From NCBI GenBank assembly GCA_003118195.1, contig BEXV01000254.1, positions 212,313-257,774 of the forward strand: a DNA stretch of 45,462 nucleotides. The letters are read 5' to 3'. Positions 1 through 11,400 of this stretch are shown in pieces (position 1 is the first letter of the stretch; each line of letters starts with the position of its first letter). The notes beneath the pieces were generated by a model that had not been told where the DNA came from, did not search any database, and saw only the letters and a program-made list of their open reading frames with translations. Both the position numbers and the translations under genes were made by a program. Source of the stretch: Hemicentrotus pulcherrimus. Taxonomy: Eukaryota; Echinodermata; Echinoidea; Camarodonta; Strongylocentrotidae.

Positions 1-877
1 TTTTTGGGGGTTATCGGGGAAGAAATTCACAGGAAATCGTTCGGAGAGTGGGGTTGGTCTGGCCTGGGTCATTGTTTTTTTTAGGAGTCACTCTTTGCAA
101 GTTGGTCATGACTGATATTACTCTAGCTGATATAACGAGTCTCAGCGTGCAGTGGCACCGATGAGTAGAGAAAGTATCCAGCAAGGTGCAGACAAATTTC
201 TTTTCTTCTTTTGTTCCAATAACCACCGAAGCCCCTGAACTGGAAAAACAAGCTTTCCTGATATGGCACAATCAAGGGTCTTTTAAGGATTCTGTAAAAG
301 TGGGGTTGGCACAATCCAGCAAATTTTCTGACAAGACCCCCCTAAAATATAACATGTAGTCTACCCCTTGTCCATTAGGGTAGACAATAATTTAGAGGGG
401 CGCAAGAACACAACCGGGGGCACATTTTGCTTACAAAGGGACACAGACTAGTCGTGACCCCTCCCTCCCCTCAATTCGCCACATGCATGGAAGTGACTGA
501 ACATCATGAGGTTGAATTACTCATACTGAAACCAAAGATATCCTAAAAAATGTCATTGTCTCTGCTCGAAATAGACAAGAAGAAGAAGAAGAAGAAAGAA
601 AGAAAAACCGGTAACGAGGTTGCCATGTTGATCTTGTGACCAATCACCTGATCAAACGCGACACGAAAACAATCCACTGGAGGTTGAAGAGATCGAACAA
701 TTACAAGTGACATGTTTGTGCAGATTTTGACCACTACCTGCGTGCAAAGTAAATTTCAAATTTCTGCTCAAAGTATCAAATTCATTACTGATAAAATAGG
801 CACAAAGAAGAATCATTAGCTGTTAATTCTCTTAGCGCTCTTGACAGTGGCATAATTCCATCGGAGACTAAAAAGCC
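1..877. other. Upstream flank of PRCP
   Basis: No coding exon recognised. It holds an imperfect inverted repeat around 336-402 with a perfect 8-bp core (GTCTACCC and GGGTAGAC, 359-386) and an AAG/AAAG-rich tract at 577-606. The PRCP promoter presumably lies here, but no TATA box or initiator stands out. Confidence 0.5.
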
Positions 878-1054
878 ATGGAGGAGGCCCCGAATCGCTG
901 GCTGAGATGTACGCTGATGTGCCTTGTTGTATGCAGTGGATTTTCTTCGTCTGCTAGTGTTTTGTTTGGTCGACGAATCAACAATAAATTGGAAGCAAAA
1001 ATAAGCAGTCAAGGTTGCAGTTACCCGCACAAAGAAAAATATTTTGAGCAGCAG
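878..1054 (+). CDS. PRCP: PRCP exon 1 (residues 1-59)
   Basis: Begins at ATG 878 and ends at CAG followed by GTACCG. It encodes the signal-peptide-like segment and the EKYFEQQ tail that precedes VDHF in the next exon, matching the FQQ-KVDHF junction of vertebrate PRCP. Phase 0 end. The transcription start and any 5' UTR exon are unknown. Confidence 0.85.
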
Positions 1055-4000
1055 GTACCGTACTTTTAAATTCACGATTCTCTACGAAAATGATGTTTTT
1101 CTTCTAAAATTCATTTCAGACACTTATCAGTTATAATATCGGGATAAATAAGACGAAGAATTTCAAAATAAATCTGTACACTTATAATAGTGGCAATTGG
1201 CAAATATAATTAATTGGAATAATTGATCATGAGGCCACAAGTACATGCATACTAAAGATTGAAGCGTCCTCTAAACATGACACAGAAATACATGAATAAT
1301 ATTTATTATAATATAATGTGATAATTCATTAGATATCCGCATGTGTGATTTCTTTATGACTTTTTTCTTCTTTTGTTGCTCTTGCTTGTTGTTTTTGCAC
1401 GTTTGCAAAAATAAATTGCGATCACAAGTTTTATGTACCATTCTAAATATTCCTGGTTATATTTTATGATTCAGGTGGACCATTTCAGCTTTACCAATAG
1501 TGACACATTTCAGATGCGTTATCTGGTTTCAGATGAACTATGGACAAAAGGTGGACCGATATTCTTTTACACAGGCAACGAGGGAGACATAACCTGGTTT
1601 TGTCAAAATACAGTAAGGTTTTTTCCTAAATACACCAAAATTTTTAAAGTCGACTTCAACCAAAATATGGATGGTAGAACTTTAATTTAATGTACTTTAA
1701 TTTGATTTAAATGCAGATATTATAGCTTACACAAACCCCTAAGGGAGGCTGCATAGCTTTTAACTTGATGTAGGCAAAGTTTGTATTGGTGATATTCTTT
1801 TCTTCCCCAAATAAAACAAACTTTTATTTACAGACTATGTGAATCTTTAAGATTAATATTCAACCTCTTACAGAATCTTGAAATAATTTTAAAGAATTGT
1901 CCCATTGACTGTCAACTTTAATAGATTTTTAGATGTTCACATATTTAAGCAAATACCTATGCCATCATCTTAATTCAGGAAAATGTATGAAGAAAAATGC
2001 TTTTAAACCCGTTTTTCACATTAAAAAAAAAATCTTCATTCTTTCATGCAGGGTTTTGTGTGGGATTTAGCTGTTGAGTACAAAGCGATTGTCATATTTG
2101 CTGAGCATCGTTACTATGGAAAATCACTGCCATATGGAAATGACTCATACAAGGTAACAACGTGTCTTTGATATTCAAAGGCTATCTCAACAAATTAAAA
2201 CAAATTAAAAATGTTCATTTTAGATTTGGCAATTGCAGTATTCTGTAAATGATAATCAGGGTTGATATGGTGCATAATACTTTCAAGGTTTCCATAAATT
2301 TCAGGGTCTTTGTTGTTTGCTCAGCATTGTGAGCATTGTAAAATGGTGTCTGGCTGAAATGCTTCTCAGGGAGTGGAGAATGTGCATTCATCTCATATAG
2401 GCAAGCCTGAATCAGATGACCTGGGCAATAATGTAAATTGTTTAGAGACATTGCCAATGTATGACGCACTATACCACCCAGATTATCATTACTATTACTC
2501 TGCTATGATTTGTGGGTTTCCAGTCTCAAAATATTCCCCTCCCTTCAATACGATCTACTTTGGACCAGTCCCCAATAATCTACACAACACATATTGTAGG
2601 ATTTTTTTCAGGAAAAGCTATGTATGTGAACAAGGTTATCTAAGAAAACTTAAGTGGGCCCTAGCATTCTAATACATGATTGTCCATTTACTCTGCTCTA
2701 AACAGTGGCATATAGAACTTCATCTTTCAAATCATGAATAATTGTTTTTAGTGTGATCCAACATTTGCTTTAGCGACAATTACTCTAGGCTTGTAGGGTT
2801 ACAGGGTAAGGGTTGTGATTGTGTTTTAGGTTAGGGTGAGTATTAGGATATGCCTAAGGTTTTGGGTTCCGGGTTGAAGTTGAGACTTTGGTTAGTGTTG
2901 GATATTTGACCGCATAGCAAATATCAGAGGAGCGAGTCTTATATAACCATTCCGTTTGTCCAGGATGCTACACACCTTGGCTACCTGACAGCGGAGCAAG
3001 CTCTTGCAGACTTTGCTGTCTTCCTGGACTGGTACAAAGCTAACACACTTGGAGGTGCCGCCGGCTCTCCTGTCATAGCATTTGGAGGGTCGTACGGAGG
3101 AATGCTGGCAGCCTGGATGCGGATCAAGTATCCTAATGCTATCGCAGGGTGAGTGGTATTTTCTGCAGAGCTTGTGCTAAAATTGGAATGGCCTCGTCTT
3201 ACAAACAATTTGTGACTCATCACAAATAATTTGCAATTGATATCAACCGCAACTCTATACCAAAGGGATAGGAGATGCGATTGATATCAATTGCAAATTA
3301 TATGTAATTAATCAAAACTCATTTATAAGATGGGGCCCAGATAATGCAATGTCAACTGCTTTATTGAAGATTGCTATCTGGGTTCTTGCCAAAGTTTTCT
3401 TTATTCATTTTTGTCCAGGGATGGATATTATCTAGATCTGCTGTTTAATAGAATGTGAGGGATTTCCATCGTATTAGTCAGAATGTATATAGTAGGAACC
3501 AATCAAAATGTTAAAGGTCGTGATTTTAAAATACTAATGCAATTTAATTTCAGATGCAGTCATACCAAGTTTTATGGTACCGGTAATCACAGACAGTTAT
3601 CCATCTCCTAATTCCATTGTTGGGGTGATGGGATGTGAGAGCAAGTCAGGTATAGAATATACTTGCAGTGTGGTCGATCCTGAGTTGCAGAGATAGGTCT
3701 AGAACTATTGGTTGTTTGCTGTGAGGTAGAGTTCTGCTTGAAAGCTTTAGATGTTCATTTTTGTTTAATACTACAGGTAATCAATTCACTTGAATTACTT
3801 CATAATATTCCACATTTATTTTTTGAACAGAGCTATAGCTGCCTCAGCCCCAGTATGGCAGTTCACAGGCCTGACTCCTTGTAACACACAATATCTTACA
3901 ATCAGTAAAGACTTCCAGGCTGCCAACCAACTTTGCTATGATTCCGTTCACATGAGCTGGGATGTTATTAAGAGAAACGGCCAGACAGGTGGGTACTTGA

Positions 4001-4235
4001 CAGGATGTGTTGATGCGGGAAGGGTGTTATTGATAGTGCTGTCATCGAGAAAAAAAATCTTTGTCGAAATGTCGCCTTGAACTTTAGCCGACAACGACAC
4101 ATTGTCGACAGATGGTTGGAAGAATGCAATCCTCCCAACACCGGCGTGCATGCCAACAATTGTTCGTGAATGATTTTTATTTGCTGCAGCCATAAGTTCA
4201 TAAGTTTATATAAGTTTTTATGATGGTGATGATGT

Positions 4236-4287
<52 letters not shown>

Positions 4288-7200
4288 AATGATAATGATA
4301 ATGAAAGTAGTGATGGCAAAGACGACAATGACAAAATATATAGAAGTACCAAACCATAAACACCTTTAATCTGTCATCTTTTTTAGCCATTACATATAAA
4401 CTGTGTCTCTCCCTTACAGCATCTGGTCGTACCAAGATTGCCCAAGCCATGAAGTTATGTAACCCTCTAAAGACAACAGCAGATGTGGATGGTCTTATAT
4501 CCTGGTTAGCTGGAAGCTGGTTCAATTTAGCGATGGTAGATTATCCTTACCCAGCGAACTTCCTGGAACCACTTCCTGCTTTCCCCATCAAGGTTTGTTT
4601 CCGTTGTCTCATATTGTACTTATATTCTATTTCATTTGGGAGTGTTATTGTTACATCGCTTGAAGGAAGTGTCAGAAGATTGCCCAAGGTTTTTTTTTTT
4701 TCCTTTGTTCATGACCGAGACAATATACTTGCATTTGCATTTCCTTGTACTGTTTATGTAACTTTGTTTTATTAATTTTCTTGTCCTGATTGCCTTGACT
4801 ATCCTCCTCTGTTATGTATGAAATCCTTTGATGATTATTCACTGTGCTTATGGAATAAATATAACTTTCATGGCCGGTAAACTGTGTAATGTTAGTATGA
4901 TGAAGATTTGGAAATGAAACTACCGTAATCCTTATCAAACACTACTCAACATTGTAAATGTCATTTGTTGAAAGCCTGAAGGATGTTACATGAAAGCAAA
5001 AACACAAAGTTGCAAACCATCCAGAGACTAATAATAAATTGCGTTACTGACTAATTAATTATATCATTACAAATCTTTATTCTCAGTTTTCTTATTTATA
5101 ACTGATTTTCTCATAAAACTGAAGATATGGCGTATATATTCAATACTGAATGAACGCCATTACTATTACCAACAACAACAACAACATAAAAGAGTTTTAC
5201 ATACCCTTCCGTCTCTCAATATCTCATATTATTTTATTTTGATGAATTTGGCATTTTATTTACATATCAAAATACTGAAATATACATAATATGTATTGTA
5301 TGATGAATGTCATGCTTGAAGGTGCTACTTAAGAAGATACCATTATTATATCAACTATACTAACAGGAGGTGTGTTCATACTTCAAAACACCCTCACCGA
5401 CCGATGACCAGCTACTGGAGGAGCTGACTGGAGCTCTGGGTGTCTACTATAACTATACCAGTAGCATCCAGTGTTTCAATCTCAGTCAGGATGCCACAGC
5501 GAGTCTTGGAGACCTTGGGTGGAGCTTCCAGGTTAGTTTCTAGCTTTGGTGTGTTCCCGGAAGAAGGGTGCAAACACAAACTTTTGTTGTATTATTCAAT
5601 TTTAAGTTTCGTAATGAAAGGATAAAAGTATACAATCAAAATCGAACAATGCTGAAAATTTAGATATTGTACTGACAATTAAGCAATGTGTAGATGTAGT
5701 TTGAAGATGGGTAAAGTTGGTATGAATTGCAACCGATTGGGCCTTTTCTCCCACTACATTGCCTGAAATACACAGTGCTTATTATTTTAATATACATTTC
5801 ATGATTAGGAACCGGTAACGGATAGATTTTAGATTCAAACTTTTTCTCAATTTATTTCCAATCATCTTATGATATTGCAATTACTTCTTACATATGGTCA
5901 AAGTCACATCTTACATTATGCCGTGGCTTAAATCTTTAAAACACATACATGTTGCCCATAAAATTTGAATAATTTTTGTTTAGTTCTTTTCATGAAATGA
6001 GTGTGACAATGTGGTTTATTCTTGATAGATAAAGTTGATATCTTCTCAGAACTGTATTGATCAATCTAAATTACTCTACAGTATGATCAGTAAAGTTCTG
6101 CCAAGATATAAACATTATCTATCAAGCCTAAATCATATTCTCAAAATCACTTCATGTAAAGAGGTCAAATGAATTATTCCAACTTTATTTTTTTCCATAT
6201 CTTTGCCCCGATGGGCAATTTTTATTTTTATTTATTTATTATTCCAACTTCATGGGTAACATCATAATCTTTATTTCCCCCCTATAGTCCTGTACTGAGA
6301 TGGTCATGCCATTCTGTGCCGATGGTGTGGATGACATGTTCTATCCAATGCCCTGGAACTATGATGCTCAAGTTGCTGCTTGCAAAGCGCAATGGAAAGT
6401 AACGCCACGCCCCAACTGGATTGTATCCCAGTTTGGTGGAAAGAACATCACTGCATCCAGTAATATATTTTTCAGGTGTGTATGCTTATATTTCATGACG
6501 TATTTGTTGTCCAGATAGATATATCATGAGGTGAGAAATAAAAATGACAGAATTATGATGTGTAGCTCTATCAGAGTTTCTCATCACTGCCATCTGCAAA
6601 ACAAAGGTTGGAAACATAGTTCTGCTGAGGACGGAACTTGAGTCCCTGTCTTGAAATGCCACCGTCTTGACCGTTAGGCCATGGAGATGGGCTAGTTGTG
6701 TTAGCAAGTCCAGATTTAATACACTGGCACATTGACTAATCTTGAACCTTCATTAATCCTTCAAGTTTGTAGGAGGAAGGTGAAGTTTTAAAGGTAAAGA
6801 CCGGTTTTGGAAACGCCCCCCTCTCAAAAAATGAAATGGAAGCTATTATTATGAATCATGTGAAAGAATATGGTTTGACTAATATGGGATGATACAAATT
6901 TTGCCAGGACACCGCCTACTAATTGATATATTTGGTAAATTACCATATCGTTCCGGCCTGGATAGATATCACGATAACACTTCAACATTGAACATTTGGG
7001 CATATATTTCTGTTTTTTTTTTGTTGCAAATTTAGGTTGAAGTATTTTCATCAAAACCTCTGAAGGCAATATTTAAAAAATATTGGATGGATATTTTGCA
7101 CCCAAAACAGCAATTTTACCACTACCGGTCTTTACCTTTAACAATGACAAAAGCTGTGTGCCTCAGCTGGATCCTAATGTTGTGCTTGAATACATGAATA

Positions 7201-8001
7201 AGTCAGAAGAATTGTGTACAATATAATGAAAGCCAAGGACAAATGTAAACCAACTGTGGTGACTCTCTTGAAAATAAATACACATTGTGAGAAATGAAAA
7301 TGAGAGAATAGTTGTATTAAAGAGGAACTGCACTACTTGCGCCCTCTATATAGCAAATAATGCCTAAGTGGGACCATTGGTCCCCCATGATCCCTTTTTC
7401 TTATGTCAATTGAGAGCTGATATGATGAGATGCCCTCTAAATAGCAAACAATGCCTAAGCGGGACCCTTTGGTCCCTATGATCCCTCATTCTTATGTCAA
7501 TTGAGAGCTGATTTGATGAGATAACCACCTGTCAGTGACCATGCAGGGAGGTCTAATCCCTCCTGACCAGTCTAGTGCAGACAGGCTTTAAACTCAACCA
7601 ATGTTCCTCAATGCTGCAATTCATGTGAAATTTTCCCTATTTTTTCTTCTGAAATCATTCCGAGATGTGAATGCATTAGGATGCTTCAAGCCAGGGCCTA
7701 TTATCATCATGGATCTGGTACAGGTTGTGAATGTGATGAATAGTAAGATCATGATGTAATATTAGGTTTCATATATGTTTTCTTCTTCTCTAGCAATGGA
7801 CTTCTGGACCCCTGGCATCTGGGCGGAGTCCTCACCGATCTCTCTGATACCCTGGTGGCCGGGATCATACCAGATGGTGCGCATCATCTAGATCTGAGAG
7901 GAAAGAACAAGTTGGATCCTCCCTCAGTTATTGCTGTTAGAAACCAAGAGAGAGAGAACATCAACCAATGGATAGCAGAATGGTGGGAGAATAAAATGTA
8001 G
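878..8001 (+). CDS. PRCP: Lysosomal Pro-X carboxypeptidase, complete, nine exons
   Basis: Spliced exons 878-1054, 1475-1612, 2052-2153, 2964-3148, 3831-3988, 4420-4592, 5367-5531, 6288-6475 and 7794-8001 join in frame with GT/AG introns and give 497 residues, close to human PRCP (496). PRCP is a family S28 serine carboxypeptidase that removes the C-terminal residue after proline (for example from angiotensin II) in lysosomes. Visible features are an N-terminal hydrophobic stretch (about residues 11-27) fitting a signal peptide, VDHF at 60-63, [16 protein letters not shown], the nucleophile motif GGSYGG (Ser182), NGLLDPW (Asp434) and GAHHLDLR (His459). N-glycosylation sequons occur at Asn135, 340, 349 and 419. 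The start at 878 is chosen because it precedes the hydrophobic stretch and the exon runs open into a good donor. All triad residues are present and no frame break was seen. DPP7 is the closest alternative, but WFCQNT and [17 protein letters not shown] fit PRCP better. Confidence 0.95.
1475..1612 (+). CDS. PRCP: PRCP exon 2 (residues 60-105)
   Basis: Acceptor TTCAG before GTGGACCATTTC; donor GTAAGG. It encodes VDHFSF, QMRYLV, the [13 protein letters not shown] core strand and loop of the alpha/beta-hydrolase fold, and WFCQNT. 46 codons, phase 0 on both sides. Confidence 0.94.
2052..2153 (+). CDS. PRCP: PRCP exon 3 (residues 106-139)
   Basis: Acceptor ATGCAG, donor AAG then GTAACA. It encodes GFVWDLA and the S28 hallmark [12 protein letters not shown], with a sequon NDS at Asn135. 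34 codons, phase 0. Confidence 0.94.
2336..2445 (+). mobile_element. SINE fragment in PRCP intron 3
   Basis: Shares the ordered blocks TGTAAAA, CTGGCTG, AATGCT-CAGGGAGTGGA, AAGCCTGAATC and ATGACC with the longer SINE copy at 18406-18655, so it is a 5'-truncated, diverged copy in the same orientation. Confidence 0.65.
2964..3148 (+). CDS. PRCP: PRCP exon 4 with catalytic serine (residues 140-201)
   Basis: Acceptor TTGTCCAG, donor GG then GTGAGT. It encodes [15 protein letters not shown] and the nucleophile elbow GGSYGG; the TCG codon for Ser182 is at 3090-3092. It ends with two bases of a split Gly codon completed by exon 5. Confidence 0.95.
3223..3303. mobile_element. Palindromic MITE-like hairpin in PRCP intron 4
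   Basis: AATTTGCAATTGATATCAAC near the left is matched in inverted orientation by TTGATATCAATTGCAAATTA on the right, with about 30 bases between. A looser relative with the words ATCGCAACTCT and ATATGGGGCC lies at 19790-19900. Confidence 0.7.
3831..3988 (+). CDS. PRCP: PRCP exon 5 (residues 201-254)
   Basis: Acceptor TTTGAACAG, donor CAG then GTGGGT. It completes the split Gly and encodes [11 protein letters not shown] and the start of the helical SKS domain, including SVHMSWDVI. It ends with one base of a split Ala codon. Confidence 0.93.
4215..4305. repeat. GAT microsatellite
   Basis: Nearly uninterrupted GAT trinucleotides from about 4238 to 4290, with degenerate flanks. It lies in PRCP intron 5; the poly-His open frame on the minus strand is a by-product of the repeat. 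Confidence 0.95.
4420..4592 (+). CDS. PRCP: PRCP exon 6 (residues 254-311)
   Basis: Acceptor CCCTTACAG, donor AAG then GTTTGT, a weaker donor than the others. It encodes the rest of the SKS-domain helices and the family signature [20 protein letters not shown]. Confidence 0.93.
4593..5366. other. PRCP intron 6
   Basis: Intron without recognisable genes. It contains a short T tract (4690-4701) and a CAA run (about 5170-5185). Confidence 0.7.
5367..5531 (+). CDS. PRCP: PRCP exon 7 (residues 312-366)
   Basis: Acceptor ACTAACAG, donor CAG then GTTAGT. It encodes [15 protein letters not shown] with two sequons (Asn340, Asn349) at positions also glycosylatable in human PRCP, and LGDLGWSFQ. 55 codons, phase 0. 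Confidence 0.94.
5532..6287. other. PRCP intron 7
   Basis: AT-rich intron with no repeat family or coding segment recognised. A pyrimidine tract precedes the exon 8 acceptor. Confidence 0.7.
6288..6475 (+). CDS. PRCP: PRCP exon 8 (residues 367-429)
   Basis: Acceptor CCCTATAG after a pyrimidine tract, donor TTCAG then GTGTGT. It encodes [23 protein letters not shown] and FGGKNIT (sequon at Asn419), ending in a Ser codon split 2/1. Confidence 0.94.
6788..7141. mobile_element. TTAA-flanked MITE, copy A (full length)
   Basis: Bounded by TTAA on both sides with terminal inverted repeats AGGTAAAGACCGGT and ACCGGTCTTTACCT. It has no coding capacity. The TTAA flanks resemble piggyBac-type target duplications. 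Related sequence occurs at 14661 and 33450. It lies in PRCP intron 8. Confidence 0.85.
7341..7522. repeat. Two-unit tandem duplication, 91 bp
   Basis: GCCCTCTA, TAGCAAA, AATGCCTAAG, GTCCC and TTATGTCAATTGAGAGCTGA recur at a 91-base interval (units 7341-7431 and 7432-7522) with a few substitutions. It lies in PRCP intron 8. Confidence 0.9.
7794..8001 (+). CDS. PRCP: PRCP exon 9 with catalytic Asp and His, stop
   Basis: Acceptor CTTCTCTAG. It encodes [11 protein letters not shown] (Asp434) and [10 protein letters not shown] (His459), then an amphipathic C-terminal tail ending at TAG 7999-8001. Confidence 0.95.
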
Positions 8002-8475
8002 AAGCAGCTGATCATGCACGAAAGCGACTAACTATACAGTATGAATTAAATATAGTCTATTGAACAATATAATCATGTAAAGTCAGACACTTTTGTGTGC
8101 ATAAAATGTTTCGTAAGCGATTCACATTCACTCAAATTCAATTTTGTGAAATACCTGAATTATACATGTAATTGACTCAACACTCACTTTTTGCGTTTTA
8201 TGAAAGTTTCATGCCTTGAAAATTGCCGTCCTCTACAGTAACCAAATTAATCTGATCAATTCATATTGAACTATAATTTTGTCTATGCTATGCTTTTCAT
8301 GTATTATGTTTCTTCTCATATATATCATATATATGTATATGTGTCATAATAATGTAGAAAATGCCTTTTTGAAATATTTTGTTTGTATTTCTTATGTAAA
8401 TTGACCCTTTCAGGCTGTGCTTAAGGACAGTCTTTCATTTTATTCCAAGAAATAAATATAGATATTAATATACTA
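8002..8475 (+). other. PRCP: PRCP 3' UTR (probable)
   Basis: AT-rich sequence after the stop, with a canonical AATAAA at 8451-8456. The cleavage site is inferred to lie 10-30 bases further; alternative longer 3' ends cannot be excluded. Confidence 0.55.
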
Positions 8476-11400
8476 CAAAATAACTGAAATATTTGGTGAA
8501 ATTATTCACAGATTAAAATCCAATATATTTAATTCAAGTAATGACGAATAATCAATTCTCACAGAATCAAAGGAAATTAATCCTGAATGTTAAGATAATA
8601 AATGATATAAATGATATGCTGCATATGGTTTTGGTAGAAGATGTACATTTGCTGCTCAATGAACGATATCAAGATGTCAGGGGAATTGGATGCCTGTAGC
8701 AATCCCTATCTTTGTGCTGAGCATGTGGTCTCTTTGTGCAAATGAGACTTGTGATCCTCTGTGAAGATGATTTTTCAGCAACTTCTTATGAGCTCCTCTT
8801 TATTTGACTTTTTGAGAAAAAAAAAAAAAGCTGCTTGATAATCAATCCATAATCAGAAACGAGATTCTTTTGGAATGCCAATCAAGTGTTCAAAAGTAAA
8901 ATTAATATATATCCCTATTCACCTTGATAAACTGTGATCTCCTAAAATAATTATAGATTTAAACAATGGTGCTTTTGAAGAGGCTTATGTATCATGTGCA
9001 ATAGAGACACTATTGTAACTTTTTAAGATAAAATCTCCAGATGTATTTTAGTAACATGGAGCTACATGTTATACCACAATGAGAAGAAGAAAAGTATTTC
9101 TTTTCTTTTCTCAGTGGGAGTTGTACATTCTTCCCCCCCCCCATGAATTATGTGTAGCTGGCTGATTTTGTAAGTTCTTACATTTGGTAAGTTCATGTTG
9201 ATATATATGTATGTGATAATTGATAGCAATTAAATATATTTTTCAAGTCCAGATTATAAAAGATAATTTCCAATATACAGATTTTATACAATAGATGTTA
9301 AACATGTGTTTTGTCTTTTATTGTAAAGCAATTGGTAAAGTATTTTTTTAATACTTGTAGAACATTTAACCACCGATGACAATTTATCTGTAAGAGCAAA
9401 GTACACTTACCTTTATTTAAGAAAGTTTTCATAATGACAGATTGGGAAAGAGACAAATGTATGGAAGTATGAGTGATGTGTTGACAGAGAGAGGAAGAAG
9501 GGGGAGGAAGAAGGGGGAGGGAGAGTAAATAATCCCACTGTGTACATGTATGATTTTTGTCTACACATTGACAGTGCTGCAAGGGAAACCCCTAAAAAAG
9601 TGTGGAAACTCAAGTACCGGTATGATTGATTATAGATTTTGTCATGGCATATGGTAATCATTGCTTTGTTAGTATCATTTGAAAGTTGATTTATTCCTTT
9701 TTAATATGGTATCATCTTTCAGAGGGATAAACACTTTCTAATGGCATTAATCTGTGTGACGAGAATGGTATGATAAGAGAGTTTTGATCTATCCAAATTG
9801 AGTTTCCAAACTGTTTTGACGGGTTCATTTGATAGTGAATAGTTTGATTTTGTTGTGAATTCACGTTTATTTTTAATTTTTTTTTGTAAATGAGATAAAT
9901 GTGATTTAATTTTGCTTGAAACTTGCAAATAATTTTCAAATAGGTCTATATTTTTATGTGAATCCGGTCTTTGACTTCAGCATTTATAAAAAGTAAGAAT
10001 AGTAAGAACTATCAAAAAGTTCACTCTAGTGTTTTAAATCTGTTTCAATGCTAAATTCATCTTTCGAAATGTAATTTTTCCACCCAAAATAAGGCTGCAA
10101 CTTATAAGTGGAAATCCGACATTCTTGAGTGAAATTTTTCCTCCCACTCTACAGAAGGGGTTAACCCACAGGAACTGACAAGAACTTGTACTAAGCATAT
10201 CAAAAGGAGAAATGCAGATTATATACTGATTTAATAAATCTTTTTTTTTATTCCTGGAATATATAAAAAACGCCCTTATTTCATTTTCTTCTATATTTGG
10301 AATATTTTTTTAAAAGATCAGCTAGAATATAAATATTGAAAAAAGAAACTCATTTTAAAATCAAAGACAAGCAGACAATTTGATTACATGTTATAACATT
10401 TATCAATTCTTTATTAATGGACAGATAGAAATCATTTTTCTTTTGGTTAAGCCACATGACCGTACAGAAACACACAATAGATTGAGTGGGCATTTGGCTA
10501 TGATACAAACAAAACATACATTTATATACAATAAAGTCACAAAACAGAGACAAATGTATTGTATCTTTTCAACTAGAAAGAATTAAATCAATAAAAAAAA
10601 AAAAACTCTTAAAAACACTTCAATCACATTTTGATTGTTGACACTCTCTGTTAGACTCTAGATTATAAAATTCAATAAATTAAATTTAAATTATACATTA
10701 CAAAGTTGATTTTTCATGATTATCAATTTAAATAATTGCATTTCATTAAATCCATATGAGAGTCCATCTCTCAAACTAAATCATGCTTTCAAGGTATGCC
10801 ATTTATTCACAGTAATTAAAAAGTTACCAAATGTTTTTGTCTTGCAAAATCGATATAACCTGTTAATTGTTAACATGTTTGCAAGTGCAGTCGTTGGGTA
10901 TGTATTTCATTGGTTCTTTTACCACAATGTGTCTATACATGTTGTATATATTAGTCATAGTATCTATATGACATGACATTTTTGCAATAAATGATCAAAA
11001 TTAAATCAATTCATCAGAACAAGCATTTTTCTCTACAAACAAGTGACTGAAAATATTTATACGTATTTCCGCACTGTCCCAATAAGGACTGAACTATATA
11101 AATATTGTTGATTCCTGATACTGTTGTACTCTTTACCAGTATATGACGGTGTTTCGTATTCTTTCACAAACTTGAGTGAAGTAGAAAGTACTTTTATTGT
11201 ATGTCATCGGAGCATTACTTGAATTTTTTGTGCAATTCTTCAGTTTATCACATTTTGTACTCCATCATATTCACACAACTATAGAGTTATATTTACAACA
11301 CCTCAATGATAAAAACATGTGTACATCAACCCTACTATCTTTATACTCTAAAGAATTTTTATTCCTAAAAGGATCGTGCGCTGATGACGAGTAATATTGA

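Noticed and set aside
3550..3650. Possible extra PRCP exon after AATTTCAG
   Set aside because: The frame does not fit: exon 4 joins exon 5 directly as [10 protein letters not shown], exactly as in known PRCP proteins, and this segment has stop codons.
3968..4525. 185-codon minus-strand open frame with a long poly-His run
   Set aside because: It is the complement of the GAT microsatellite and overlaps PRCP exons 5 and 6 on the other strand; no family resemblance.
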